Source of the DNA: Gonium pectorale
Taxonomy: Eukaryota > Chlorophyta > Chlorophyceae > Chlamydomonadales > Volvocaceae
NCBI GenBank assembly: GCA_001584585.1
Contig: LSYV01000009.1
Coordinates: 1,040,604 to 1,099,243 of the forward strand
DNA length: 58,640 nucleotides
Reading direction: 5' to 3'
Shown here: one piece after another, positions 1 through 10,495 of the stretch
How positions within the stretch are numbered: the stretch's first letter is position 1
Layout: every line of letters starts with the position of its first letter
Program-made: the position numbers and the translations under genes
Notes under the pieces: model-generated
Seen by the model: only the letters and a program-made list of their open reading frames with translations
Databases searched by the model: none
Told to the model about the DNA's origin: nothing

Positions 1-690
1 TTCAGGTCATGCCATCCGGCCATGTGCTCTAGGGTGCGGCTCAAGAGTATACTGATCGCCTCCTTGTCCCAGCCGTTGCCGATGTTGCTGAGGCCGAACC
101 AAAGCTGCTCCGTGTGGCGGGGGTCGTCCAGCACTTCGCCAGAACATACACTAGCCAGTACGCAGTCCAGCAGCTCCTTGGCCAGGTCGGGATGTAGCGG
201 TTCATCGGCCACCAGGTTGAATTTGAGTTTGCCTGAGGTGAGGAGCATGTGCGCAGCGTCTCTATCTGTCGGGGAATCCAGCCAAGCAAATGGCTAGGAG
301 CGATGAAACCTACCCAAGGCCCACAAAGTGTTGGCCAGCTGCCGTGGTTCCATGTAGGGCACGTACTTATAAGTCTTGCCCAGGAAGCCGCGGGCAAAGG
401 CCTGGCACTCCGCGGATGATGCGCTCCCGTCGGCAGGCAGGTGCGCCACGCACTGGCCATAGTGACCTGCCCTATGTTCTCCTCGTCGTTGCGTACCGGT
501 ATTGTGCTGATGATTTCTGCAACCGAGTCGCTCCGCGACACCCGTTTGTTAAGGTCGACGGTCAGCATTGACGTATTACTGACTTCTGATTCTGTGCGCA
601 GTCGCCTCGAGGAGCACACATGCCTCGGGGGCGGTCGAGCATGACGAGGAGGTTGAGCATGGCGACGAGCCAAGCCATGCGGTGTACGCT
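1..690 (-). pseudogene. Broken OPR/RAP-type helical-repeat gene fragment
   Basis: Reading the minus strand, three in-register segments resemble the organelle RNA-binding OPR/FAST-like proteins abundant in Chlamydomonadales. The first (about 570-450) begins VDLNKRVSRSDSVAEI, like the N-terminal part of such repeats. The second (about 440-300) contains RQLANTLWALGRFH, the family's hallmark LANTLWAL signature. The third (about 288-1) holds LAKELLDCVLA and EQLWFGLSNIGNGWDKEAI. Two lesions separate them: a probable one-base deletion near 453 (the frame moves between QVTMAS and AHLPADGS) and an in-frame TAG at about 294-296 directly after RFHRS. The 5' limit is unclear, because open frame continues to about 690 without recognisable similarity. 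The gene runs off the left edge. Very short introns at both lesions are conceivable but smaller than any other intron here. The OPR assignment rests on the LANTLWAL motif; calling it a pseudogene is an inference. Confidence 0.5.
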
Positions 691-1882
691 GTAGGAGCAT
701 CTTGCAGCCGACGGGCGGAAGCCTGTCCCTGGTTAGGACAACGGGGCAGAGGCCATAGGCGCCATACAGGCTCGGCTCTGGCGCCATACAACGTGCAGGC
801 CGTACGTGCCGTGCAGGCAGGTCCAGAGCATGCGTGGTATGGCTCCAAGGATCGTGAGGCCATAGAAGGCCCACCCAAAGGTGGGTGCACACTCTAATTC
901 GTCACCAAGTGTACAGTAGCATGCAAAAAAGAGCACCCAAACCCGCTTGGCACCCATCTCGCCAAAGTCTGAGGCGGGAGCCGACAGAACTCATACACAG
1001 CAACCGACCGCATATCCAAGTGGCCCAACCTACAAGACGCATTGGGGCTGCAATGCGCACACACGCAGTCCTTGGCCCACGGCATGGTCTCAGTGACCAC
1101 GTGGCGGAGCCCGGGTAGCCCAAGGCCTGGGTCTAGGCCCGACAGCGCACACCCACCCACGAGTCATACACCCGGGGGAGCAAATACGCTGCAGTGGGTT
1201 TAGGGCTGCCACGACAGTAACACAACCGTAAGCGACGGCCGTACGCAGACGGTTACCGGCGTTGAGCGAACACGTGTCCTTGCTCTTCCAGTCCGCCCAA
1301 AGCCACGCCCGGAATCTCCCAACTGCTAGGCTCGACTCGTCCGTCCATGTTCAAGTAAGTACAGGGTCCGACACGCAGGTACCGTTAGCATCTACGTGCC
1401 TCTACTGGGCCACGTCACGAACGTGGCATTCCACACAGCCCATGATGCATGCGCCGTCACCTTGCGTCGCGGGCCAAGCGTCCTACCAGTACGCGGGAGT
1501 GAGTGAAGCCGCCACGCGCATGCGTAGACCGGCCGGTGACATGTCCGGGCCGGTCATAAGGAAGGCACCTTGGGCGCTGCTGCCCCCAGCTATCATACAT
1601 TGATGCCGGGGTAAGGCAACGGGACTGTGCGTGCACCTAGGAAGCGAAGCTACGCTGCTGGAAAGGAGCCTGCTAGCGAGTATAATCAATTCCCGTACTT
1701 GTCTAAAATAGGAATGCACCTCGTTTACCATCGGAACCCAGCAAACCAAAGAGTCGTACAAAGGCACATGAATGCCGGCTCCTGCACAGCGTATGTCATG
1801 CTGCCGCCTCAACATTGTACAATCCCATCGCTCCGGAGCCTTACTGGCGCCACGGCTCGTGCTGCGGCCGCTGACGTGCCGC
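691..1882. other. Intergenic stretch, no gene recognised
   Basis: Only short open frames without family motifs or consistent splice sites are visible on either strand. The stretch must hold the 3' UTR of the minus-strand coiled-coil gene that ends at 1883. I found no TGTAA polyadenylation motif in the correct orientation close to that stop, nor any tRNA or obvious repeat. Confidence 0.5.
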
Positions 1883-4800
1883 TCACGCCGCCACCGATTT
1901 TGTCACACCCGTCGGCTCCGCCGTCGCGCTGCTTGTAACCACCGCCGCCACCCCGCCGGCGCCACCCACGCTCGCGCTGGGCCGCCCGCCGTCGCCGACC
2001 CGCTTCGTCGCCGCTCCCGGCCCGCCGCCGCCCGACGTGACGCTGCTGCGCCCGCCGCCAAGCCCCGCCGCCGCCAGCATCGCCTCCAGGGAGGCCGCCG
2101 GCGGCTTCTTGGCCTGGCGCGACTGCACGTTGTCGATCTGTTTCAGCATCGAGTCCAGGTCAATCTCTGTGAGGCTGGACAGCTGGTCCTGCAGCAGGCC
2201 CAGGACCGCGTCCTTGCCACGCAGCTCGCCGCGCAGCTTGGAGCACTCCGCCTGCGGCAGCGCGCCAGACAACGGAGGTTGCTTCATGGCTGCCGCAATC
2301 AACTTGCGCTCAGCTAGTTTGAGTCCAATACGACTAAGCGGAAGGAACGGACAGGCCGCTATCGGCAGCGGCATGGCAGTATACAACGCGGTTCTGCAAT
2401 GAAGGACTTGCCTTGCCACTGGCGGGCTTCGCTGGCAACGTAAAGATGCCCTTTCCCCGCCAAGCAGCCGGAATCTCCGTGCAAGATCTCAGCACTGCCC
2501 ACGCCGCCCATCAACATCACCATGGCCCTTGCGCGCGCACGCCACGCGCCATACCGCGGAGGGCTGCTGCCCCAAACCACCACCAGCCCTCGGCCCGCCC
2601 CACCTGCAGCGCCTGGTGGTCTGCCAGCAGGCGGCTGGTCATGTCGGCGTTGGAGTCGGACAGCGCGCCGTGCGAGGCCAGCTCGGTGCGCACCTGCGCG
2701 TCAGCGTCAGCGGCAGGGGACTTTGTTAAAGCAGACGGCCGGGGCAGCGGCCGCGGCAGTGCGCCAGCGGGTCAGCAGCGCATCCGGCCACGAGCCCGAG
2801 CCATAGGCGGTAGGGTACAAGCTTATACCGCTGCCCGGTACATGACCTGCACGTACGGAGCCGGCAGAATAGTCCGCCCCAAAGACCCCTGCCTCCTTTG
2901 CACCGCGCCATGTTCTACTCTCCCTAGGAGGAGGGCGCATCTCGTTCCTTTTCCCGCCCCACCCTCGTGAGCTCCAGCTGCCGCTCCGCCGCCTCCGTGA
3001 CCAGCGCCACGGAGCGCGTCTGCGCCTCTTTGAGCGCCTCCCGGGTGCGCTCCAGCTCGGCCCGCGCGTCCTCCTCGTGGCTGCGCAGCAGCATGCGCTC
3101 CTGCGGCGCGGGATGGGGAGGGGGCAGCCCATTGTCAGTAAAGCCTCAAGCGTCGGGGATATGGACGTCGGGTCACACACACGCATTGCGCATCACGGAC
3201 CAAGGACCGGACCGGTCCAACGGAGGTTCCAGTCAAGCTCTGGTAAGGTGGAAGGAAGCTCTGAACGGCAACGCGCTGGCGATGGGCGCCGGCGGTGGGC
3301 GATATACCGTACGCGATTGGGAAAAGGGGTCCCAAGACGCCCAGAGCATGGCTCCTCCCGTGCGGTGAAGAGGAGCAGCACCCCACCACCAGCACAACCA
3401 CCACTCGGAACCAAGGCCACTCCGGCAAGCAGATGCTGAACTCCCGCCCGTCTTCATCTTATCTGGTCCCGTCCTCCTGCTCGTGCCCCACTGTCCCACC
3501 CACCCACCCGCCCTCCTGCCTGACCCGGCGCACCTCCTGCAGCGTCTGCACCTCCTGCCTCAGCGCCTCCATGGCGCCCTGCGCATCCTCCAGGGAGCTC
3601 TTGGTGGCGTTCAGGGAGGCAGCCAGCTGCTCCTGCAAGGCCTGGGGACGCGACGCGGGGAGGCAAGGACAGGCTCACCACCTTCGTCAGGCAAAGTGCG
3701 CGACCTGTACACCTCCCTAGCCTGGGCATCGACTCCAAATACCTTTCGTTGGGCACGACAGGCAGGGCCCAACCACCTGCCCCAGGCCCAGTGCCGTGTC
3801 TCTTCCTGAACTTCCTAAACGCCCCCATACCACCTACCCGCTTCAATCTCGTGTGAGCTTGTTTGCGCGGCGTGTCCCCCCTCCTCTGTCTCTCTCTCTC
3901 TGTCCCTCTCTGTCTCTCTCTCTCTGTCTCTCTCTGTCTCTCTCTGTCTCTCTCTGTCTCTCTCTCGTGTCTCTCCTCGCTGCATCCCCCTCTGACCTGG
4001 CGCCCAACGCGGTGCTGCTGCGTGTGCTTTCCATCCACTCCATACCCCATACTCCCTGCATGCCTGCAGTGCCCAACGCCCCCCTTCAGGCCCGCTCACC
4101 AGCGTGGCCGTCAGCTCCCGGATCCGGTCCTCCGCCTTCTCCAGCTGCGCCGCCAGCTCCTCGCCCCGCGCCCGCAGCCGCTCGCTCTCCAGCCGCTGCG
4201 CCTCATCCTCCTGTGCATGCTGCACGAGGGTCCGTTCCAGCTCCCGCCGGGCCTCCACCAGCTCGTGCTGCACGGCTGCCAGCTGCGCCAGAGCTGCCGC
4301 CTCCCGCGCCGCCACCTCCTCCTTACTCGCATCCGCGGCGCTAGCCGCCGCCGCGGTGGCGGCCGCGGCTGCCGCCGCGGTCACCGCCGCCTGCTCCGCC
4401 AGCCTCGACTCCAGCTGCTGCACCTGGGCCTCCAGCCCCGCCCGCCCGGCCCGCAGCTGCGCCTCCCGGTCTGCCCCCTCCGACTGCTCCTCCCGCAGCC
4501 GCTCGAGCTCGGCATCAAGCTCCGATTTGACCGACGTCAGCTGCTCCAGCTGCGATAGCGCGGGACCGACATCTGTCACGGATATGCCCCAAGTATCCGG
4601 AACCCCTACTAACTTTTGCAGTGTAACCGCACCTCGAGGCGGCGCTTTCGCACGGATGACTGCGCACTGCACCCTCCACACACCACCCCTACCTGCGACT
4701 CGAGCTGCTGGAGCTGCAGCTCCAGGCCCGTTCGACCGCCACCGAGCTGCTCCACCTGCTCCAGCAGCATAGACCGCTCTTCCTCCAGGCCCTGCACCCG

Positions 4801-5673
4801 CAGCGCCGAGTCGCGCAGCTCCGCCTGCACGTCCGCCAACCGTTCCACCGCATCGCGCTGCGCCTCCCGCGCCGCCGCCAGCTCGGCGCGGAGCGCCGCC
4901 GCCGCCGCCACTGCCTCAGCCGCCGCCGCGGCCTCCCGGGCCGCAGAGTCCTGAGCCTCCTTAGCGGCCGCCTCAGCGGCTTGCAGGCGGGACGCCTGCT
5001 CAGCGAGCTCGGCCCGCAGCGCGTCGACCTGCTGCCGGCTGGCCGCGGCGGCCTTCTCCGCCCGCTCTGCGGCGGCCGCGACGGTGGAAGCAGCGGCTTC
5101 CTCGGCAACGGCCGCTGCCTCGGCGGCCGCACGCGACTGCTGGGCGTGGGCGGCCGTGAGCTGCTCGCGGGCGCGGGCTGCGTCCTCGCGGGCTACCGCC
5201 GCCGCCTGGCGCGCCGCCGCGGCCTCCTCGCGCACGGCCGCAAGGTCCTTGGCGAACGCCTCTAGTCGCGCGTTGGCCTCCTGGAGCTGCGCTAGCGCAG
5301 CAGCGTCAGCTGTGGCCTTGGCCTCCAATGCCACCCGTGATGCTTCACGCTCCGCCTCAAGCTCGCGCTTCGCCTGCGCTGCCTCAGCCAGCGCCGCGTT
5401 TAGCTTGTCGGCTGCCTCGGATGCTTCCTGCTGCTTCAGCTGCAGGGCCTTTGTGAGTGACTCCACCTCGGCCCGTAGCGACCCGGCAACTCCATTCTCC
5501 ACCGGTTCGCTTGCACCAGCCCGGGGCAGCGGGGCGCTGCGCTGTCCCTCCTCGTATCGCCTCTTTAGATCCGCGGCCTCCCGCTGCTGCGCGGCCAGCT
5601 GCGCCTTGGTCTGCTCCAGCTGACTACGAAGCTGTTCCTGCTCTGGCCCTGGACCAAAGCACCCAAATCCCAT
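1883..5673 (-). CDS. Alanine-rich coiled-coil protein, function unknown
   Basis: Six exons join in phase 0 throughout: 5673-4693, 4549-4100, 3632-3534, 3100-2963, 2693-2604 and 2251-1883, about 708 aa ending in TGA at 1885-1883. Every intron is GT-AG. Residues about 10-600 are heptad-like (LRSQLEQTKAQLAAQ, LEAQVQQLESRLAEQ, LRQEVQTLQE), with Ala, Glu, Gln and Arg dominating, so a long parallel coiled coil is expected. The tail is Gly/Ala/Ser-rich and follows a short segment, LDSMLKQIDNVQSRQAKKP. The N-terminus MGFGCF has Gly2 and Cys5, which could be lipidated (myristate/palmitate), but position 6 is Phe rather than Ser/Thr, so this is only a possibility. The intron between exons 2 and 3 holds a CT microsatellite. 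The gene diverges from NOP56 with 458 bp between start codons. No family beyond generic structural or golgin/centrosome-like coiled coils can be assigned. Confidence 0.85.
3886..3966. repeat. CT-rich microsatellite (tctctctctgtc-like units) in an intron
   Basis: About 80 bases of imperfect tandem tctctctgtc units lie in the intron between exons 2 and 3 of the coiled-coil gene. They read as a purine tract (GAGA) on the transcribed strand. This is a replication-slippage type sequence that opens long spurious reading frames on both strands. Confidence 0.9.
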
Positions 5674-6131
5674 GGCTGGTTACAATGTGAGTGCAGGCGA
5701 TGTTGAAGTTAACGGGCACGTCCAGTGGAAGCTTGGAAAATGTCAAGCTGTTGCAGCAGGATGGAGTGCCTCATCTAAGCTGTGAGTAGTTCGTTAAGTC
5801 TCTAGCTCCTATTTGTTGCTTTTGACACCATCCGCCCTGGTGGAACGTCAACGATGGGCAAGAGCGAGAGCTTGGTACGGGATACGACCCATTGGCATTT
5901 TCCACTGCGCGGCCGACCACTGTGACGTTTCATAGTGCAGCCTTAAAGATACGGTTGTTGTAAGACTATAACTGAACGAAGAAAGAAAAGACGGCTGGTC
6001 TTGCTGCTCTGTGACGCTCCGGATAGGGCCACCGACTGGGCATCGCGAGTCAGTTAGGTTATATACACGGGGAGTCGCCAGGCGAACATGGTAAGTGTTC
6101 AGCCGCCAGTCGGGACGCATGGAGGCTGGGC
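5674..6131. promoter_or_regulatory. Bidirectional intergenic region between coiled-coil gene and NOP56
   Basis: The 458 bp between the two divergent start codons is less GC-rich than its flanks and must contain both 5' UTRs and promoters. No canonical TATA box or long inverted repeat was recognised. An ATG at 6119 is followed by an in-frame TGA at 6140 (a very short upstream ORF overlapping the NOP56 start at 6132) and could modulate NOP56 translation. Confidence 0.5.
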
Positions 6132-9100
6132 ATGGGGGCTGACGGCGGCTCTGTGTGTCTCGACAAGGCGACCTTCGTGCTCTTCGAGGCGGCGGTGGGC
6201 TATGGGCTGTTTGAAGTGAACGAGTTCGACGAGATTGGTCAGGCTGTCGACAAGGTTCAGGAGGCAGTCAGGTATGCTGCGCTTCGCGGTGGGCGCAGTT
6301 CAGGTGTCTGTCTGCAATAGTATGGCTGAGGTGGGCCTGGCGTCTGCAGCAACCTGGAGCGCTTCGGGCGCATCGTCAAGCTGACCGCCTTCAAGCCGTT
6401 TCCATCGGCCGCGGACTCGCTGGAGCAAATCAATGCTATCTCGGAGGCGCAGCTAACGGAGGAGCTTAAGAACTTCCTGGAGCTAAACCTTCCAAAGGTG
6501 CGTGGGTCGGGGCCGCTCCACGGGTTTCGTGCCGTGGCGTTCCGGAGGTCGGGAAGGCTGCTATCCCGGACGGCAATAAACTGCGACCCATGGCTCGTGA
6601 GCATGCGCCCGCATGTTCTCAACTCGCCACGGCCTCCAACACGACACTGGCGGCCCTCCCAGACCTCATGCCACCGCGAACCGCCCTATCTATCAGGTTT
6701 CACAACCCTCCAGTCCGGCAACAGGGTGGAACACGCGGCCTCACATGGAGCCCATGCCCCAGCCATCCCCCGCACCACCATCACCGACATCATAAGTGGC
6801 TGCTGAGTACCTCCCATGCTCAGCCGCCACTGCGTATGCCTCGCGCACTCGTACTCCCCCGCGCCGCTGCTGCTCCCCAACTCATATGCGTGCCTTTCCC
6901 CTCACCTCACCACGCGCACCCGGGGTCCAGGTCAAGGAGGGCAAGAAGGCCAAGTTCAAGCTGGGCGTGTTTGAGCCCAAGCTGGGCTCCATCATCCAGG
7001 AGACCACCAATATCCCCTGCATCTCGAACGATGCCGTGGGCGAGGTCATTCGCGGCATTCGCGCCAACCTGGCGCGCTTCATCACTGTGCCGGACGCCGA
7101 CATGAAGCGTGCTCAGCTCGGCCTCGCGCACTCGTACTCTCGCGCCAAGGTGAAGTTCAACGTCAACAAGGTGGACAACATGATCATCCAGGCCATTGCC
7201 CTGCTGGACACGCTCGACAAGGACATCAACACCTTTGTTATGCGCGTGCGCGAGTGGTACAGCTGGCACTTTCCGGAGCTGGTCAAGATCGTCAACGACA
7301 ACTACCAGTACGCGCGCCTGGCGCTGGTGGTCAAGGACAAGTCGGCGCTGTCGGAGGAGCACCTGCCCGCCATGACGGAGATCCTGGGCGAGGAGGCCAA
7401 GGCCAAGGAGGTGCGTCCGTGGCGCTGATGTCTCTGCGTCGTTTGAGGCGCGGAGCGGGGCCGTGGCCCGCGCGCCGCTCGGCGTTTCCTTCACCAGCCC
7501 TCGTGCCCATCCCCTCACCCGCCCCTCACCCGCCCCTCAACCGCCCCTCACCCGCCCGGCAGATCCTGGACGCCGCCCGCTCGTCCATGGGCCAGGACAT
7601 CTCGCCCATTGACCTGCTCAACATCGAGGTTTTTGCGCAGCGCGTCATCAAGCTGGCCGAGTACCGCCAGAAGCTGCACGCCTACCTGCTGGACAAGATG
7701 CACGCCGTGGCGCCCAACCTGTCGGCGCTCATCGGCGAGACGGTGGGCGCGCGCCTCATTAGCCACGCGGGCAGCCTGACCAACCTGGCCAAGTACCCCG
7801 CCAGCACGGTGCAGATCCTGGGCGCGGAGAAGGCGCTGTTCAGGTGGGCGTGGGGTACAGGGGACACGGGGGCGCGGGCAGCGGGGCCAGACGAGGGATA
7901 GAGGGGTAACGGGGCGCGGGGTCGGGGGGTGGCGTGCGCGTGAGCGACGTGGGGGCGGGGTGGGGAGTCGTGAGCCATGTCTGTGGGGAGGGGGGAGGGT
8001 GTGGGGTAGGAGTGGGGAGGGCTGGCGCTGTGGAGAGGAGGGCAACTGCCTTGGGGCGTCTACAGAGGGGCACCGCGGGTTCCTACACACGGTAGCACGC
8101 CGCATGTCTGCAGCCCAGAGTCAGGCGCATGGGCTCAGTGATGAAAAATGTTATCCAACACATTCTGATGGGGACTTTGGTCGGTACCTCACTCTGGATG
8201 AACATTACATATCATCTTTCGGGACTGAGAGCCGCACGAGTGCACAACAGACCAAGCAGGCATTTTGATGTCATCCTCAAGCACGGTGGTTTGGCAGGAA
8301 GGTCTGCGCATCGCTCCATGCACCCCGTCGTCCAACGCACCCTCCAGCTCGACACACAGACATACCCGTCCTGCCATGAGGGTGCCCTGCTCTCGCCGCG
8401 GCGCCCTCAAAACCACACGCCCCTCGCCCCGCCGCTCACCCTCCCCGCCGCTCACCCTCCCCGCCGCTCACCCTCCCCGCCCACCATGCTCAGGGCGCTC
8501 AAGACGCGCGGCAACACGCCCAAGTACGGCCTCATCTTCCACTCGTCCTTCATCGGCCGCGCCAAGCAGCGCAACAAGGGCCGCATCTCGCGGTACCTGG
8601 CCAACAAGTGCTCGATCGCCTCGCGCATCGACTGCTTCATGGACACGGCCACCAACGTGTTTGGCGAGAAGATGCGCGAGCAGGCGAGTGGCTCGCGACG
8701 GGCGCCTGGCGGGGGCTCGGGGGCGGAGGGATCCGCCGGTGGGCGGGCGGGCGTGTGGAGGCTGCACTGGGCAGAGCGCCCCGCAAGTGCCTGGCCGGGA
8801 CCGCGACCTGGATGAAAGTGGCCGGCGGTGTGCTTTGCTGTGCCGCGGCGATGGTACCCGGGGCCGCAGGCTATCAGCCTTTTTCGACGGTGCGACTTGG
8901 ACAAAGCAAGCCAAGCCAAAGCACCTAAAGTTGCAGTGAAGTAACACCCACGCGAACACCCGCCCAAACTCCAACTCTTCACTATCCGCAGGTAGAGGAG
9001 CGGCTGCGGTTTTACGAGGAGGGTGTGGCCCCCCGGAAGAACACGAGCGTCATGGGGGAGGCCATGGACGCCGTCAAGACGCAGCTGGCGACGGAGGAGG

Positions 9101-9456
9101 ACGGAGCGGAAAAGAAGAAAAGCAAGAAGGATAAGGTGAGGGGAGGAGGGTCTAGGGGGCGTTACGCCCGAGGTGCCGGAGGGTGTACGGATCCCACGTG
9201 TACTGCAAGGCCTCCCTGTGGCGCACACGCACTGCAAACGCACTGATACCCCATTCACGTGTCGTTCGCTTTCGTTGTCGCTCCTTCTGGTGTGCAGAAG
9301 GAGAAGCGGAAGCGGGACGAGGATGCGGCGGAGGAGCCGGCGGAGGCCCCGGCGGCGGATGGGAAGAAGAAGAAAAAGGACAAGAAGCCGAAGGAGGAGC
9401 CGGCGAAGGAGGACGCCGTGGAAGCCAAAAAGAAGAAGAAAGCGAAGGGGGCCTAA
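6132..9456 (+). CDS. NOP56: Nucleolar protein NOP56, box C/D snoRNP core
   Basis: Seven exons (6132-6271, 6350-6497, 6931-7410, 7563-7843, 8494-8683, 8992-9135, 9298-9456) encode about 513 aa. The order is a NOP5 N-terminal domain ([16 protein letters not shown]), a coiled-coil NOSIC region ([34 protein letters not shown]), the NOP domain ([59 protein letters not shown]) and a Lys/Glu-rich KKE/D tail typical of the family. Spacing and wording ([21 protein letters not shown]) fit NOP56 rather than NOP58. The protein assembles with fibrillarin, NOP58 and 15.5K to guide rRNA 2'-O-methylation in the nucleolus. The start was chosen because the ATG at 6119 stops after seven codons. Intron 5 (8684-8991) uses a GC donor: CAG|GCGAGT is the only junction that keeps frame. 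Intron 4 carries a box C/D snoRNA. Confidence 0.97.
8132..8233 (+). ncRNA. Intronic box C/D snoRNA, predicted guide for 25S rRNA (yeast Gm805 position, snR39b-like)
   Basis: Inside NOP56 intron 4, on the host strand, a complete C/D architecture can be read. It has a terminal stem GGCTC (8132-8136) with GAGCC (8229-8233), box C GTGATGA (8138-8144), box D' CTGA (8165-8168), a degenerate box C' TGGATGA (8195-8201) and box D CTGA (8225-8228). The 11 bases 8213-8223 upstream of box D (CATCTTTCGGG) are perfectly complementary to CCCGAAAGATG, a universally conserved segment of large-subunit rRNA. One G-U pair and one further pair extend the duplex. The D+5 rule places methylation on the G of CCCG, which I recall as Gm805 in yeast 25S, the target of snR39b. 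The D' guide was not matched to a target. Human NOP56 introns also host snoRNAs. Processing is presumably by exonucleolytic trimming of the spliced intron. Confidence 0.85.
8431..8478 (+). repeat. Three tandem 16-bp C-rich units at the end of NOP56 intron 4
   Basis: The unit gccgctcaccctcccc is repeated three times exactly, just upstream of the acceptor at 8493. It forms a pyrimidine-rich stretch between the snoRNA and the 3' splice site. A related run of cgcccctcac-type units lies at the end of intron 3 (about 7512-7560). Confidence 0.85.
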
Positions 9457-9939
9457 GGGGGTTGTCCGAGGGCCCGCCTTGCCGCACCTTGTACTTCATT
9501 CGTTCGGACTTTCGGGGGGTGCGATGACTTCTATGACCGTAGGCGTGGCGGGGAAGCTGGGCATATTTGGTGTGATTGCCTTGGGGCGTTACGGTTTGGG
9601 TCAGCCACCAAGATATTGACACATGACAGGATAAGGGTTACGATGCACCCCTGTAGCGGGTAGATGTCTGGCGTGCCGTGTCTCGTTAGGTAGAAGCGCG
9701 TGGCGTTGTCAAGGGCTTGACGTAGATCAGGAGGGTTGAGCAGGCTGCATTGCGATGGATGGTTTTCCATGATATCGAGCATGGCGCAGGTGTCGGGACT
9801 CGGACGATGCCCGCTGTGGGCATGGCTGACATGCTGGTTGGGTTGTGCACGACACGCAAGACCCGGGCATGAACATCGGTGCTCCCGCAGACGCCCGTGT
9901 TGCCGATGAAGTGTATTGATGATGCCTAACGGAGTATAA
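9457..9939. other. NOP56 downstream region / probable 3' UTR
   Basis: No convincing coding signal is seen. An open minus-strand frame (10034-9531, 167 codons) has no recognisable motif and lies where the NOP56 3' UTR should be. The nearest downstream TGTAA is at 10053-10057, giving a ~600-base 3' UTR, which is usual for volvocine algae. Confidence 0.45.
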
Positions 9940-10495
9940 TTGCGAATGAGCCCCAGTTGCGCCCTAGGTCGTTGCAATGCCGGCCGATGGAGTCTGCAGC
10001 CACGCGTGCGATCAAGGACGCGCATAAAGTCCAATGTACTGCCTGAGACTGCTGTAATAGCGGCAACCGTGGCGAAGCTGGCGTTCCTACCGTGGAATGG
10101 GTGCGCAGTCGAGGGCTCGTTCTACTCGACCGGCGTCAAAGGTACCCTCGGGAGAGACTGCCAAGAGGTGTACCAACCAGCAGCTGCAGCAGAGGCAAGA
10201 GCAGTGGAGCGGCTTCGGCAGGTACCGTGGGTGCCTCTTCCAACACCGCAACACTCGCAGAGCCTGTCCTTGATATTAATCCGATGGGGGCATTTCTCCA
10301 CAGGCGCGGGAGGCTTCGCAGTCGCTGGCACCAGCTGTGGCCGTTGCTGTGGAGGCGCCTGCACCCCCTGCACCGGCTGCAACAGCCCCCAGCCTGCTAG
10401 CGACCGACCGGGAGCTCGAGCGTCAGCGGCTGAGCGCTGAACTCGCCGAACGAAACAAGGAGTTGGTGGATGCGGCATGGCAGACGCTCGAGTAG
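9940..10495 (+). CDS. Possible 3' exons of a small coiled-coil gene
   Basis: A frame from 9940 to the GT donor after 10221 ends AEARAVERLRQ. It joins in phase 0, across an intron 10222-10303 ending in CACAG, to 10304-10495. That second exon reads AREASQSLAPAVAV, an Ala/Pro linker, then ELERQRLSAELAERNKEL and a TAG stop at 10493-10495. The junction makes a continuous amphipathic helix, which argues for real splicing. The true 5' end is unknown: only the last ~30 residues before the intron look coding, and 9940 is simply the first ATG of the frame. A TGTAA at 10704-10708 would serve as its polyadenylation signal. It could be a separate short gene, an alternative 3' extension after NOP56, or a degraded fragment. 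No function can be assigned. Confidence 0.35.
10053..10057 (+). terminator. TGTAA polyadenylation signal candidate for NOP56
   Basis: First TGTAA on the plus strand after the NOP56 stop at 9456. TGTAA is the usual volvocine polyadenylation element. If used, the NOP56 3' UTR overlaps the weak 9940-10495 candidate gene. Confidence 0.35.

Noticed and set aside
3796..4558. Plus-strand frames with Ser/Leu repeats over the CT microsatellite
   Set aside because: Produced by tctctctgtc repeats in an intron and antisense coiled-coil coding sequence.
6132..9456. NOP58 rather than NOP56
   Set aside because: The N-terminal wording, [21 protein letters not shown] and [11 protein letters not shown] fit NOP56; NOP58-specific wording was not seen.
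9531..10034. 167-codon open frame on the minus strand
   Set aside because: No recognisable motif, no splice partner, and it lies antisense to the NOP56 3' region and the 9940 exon; long chance frames are common at this GC content.
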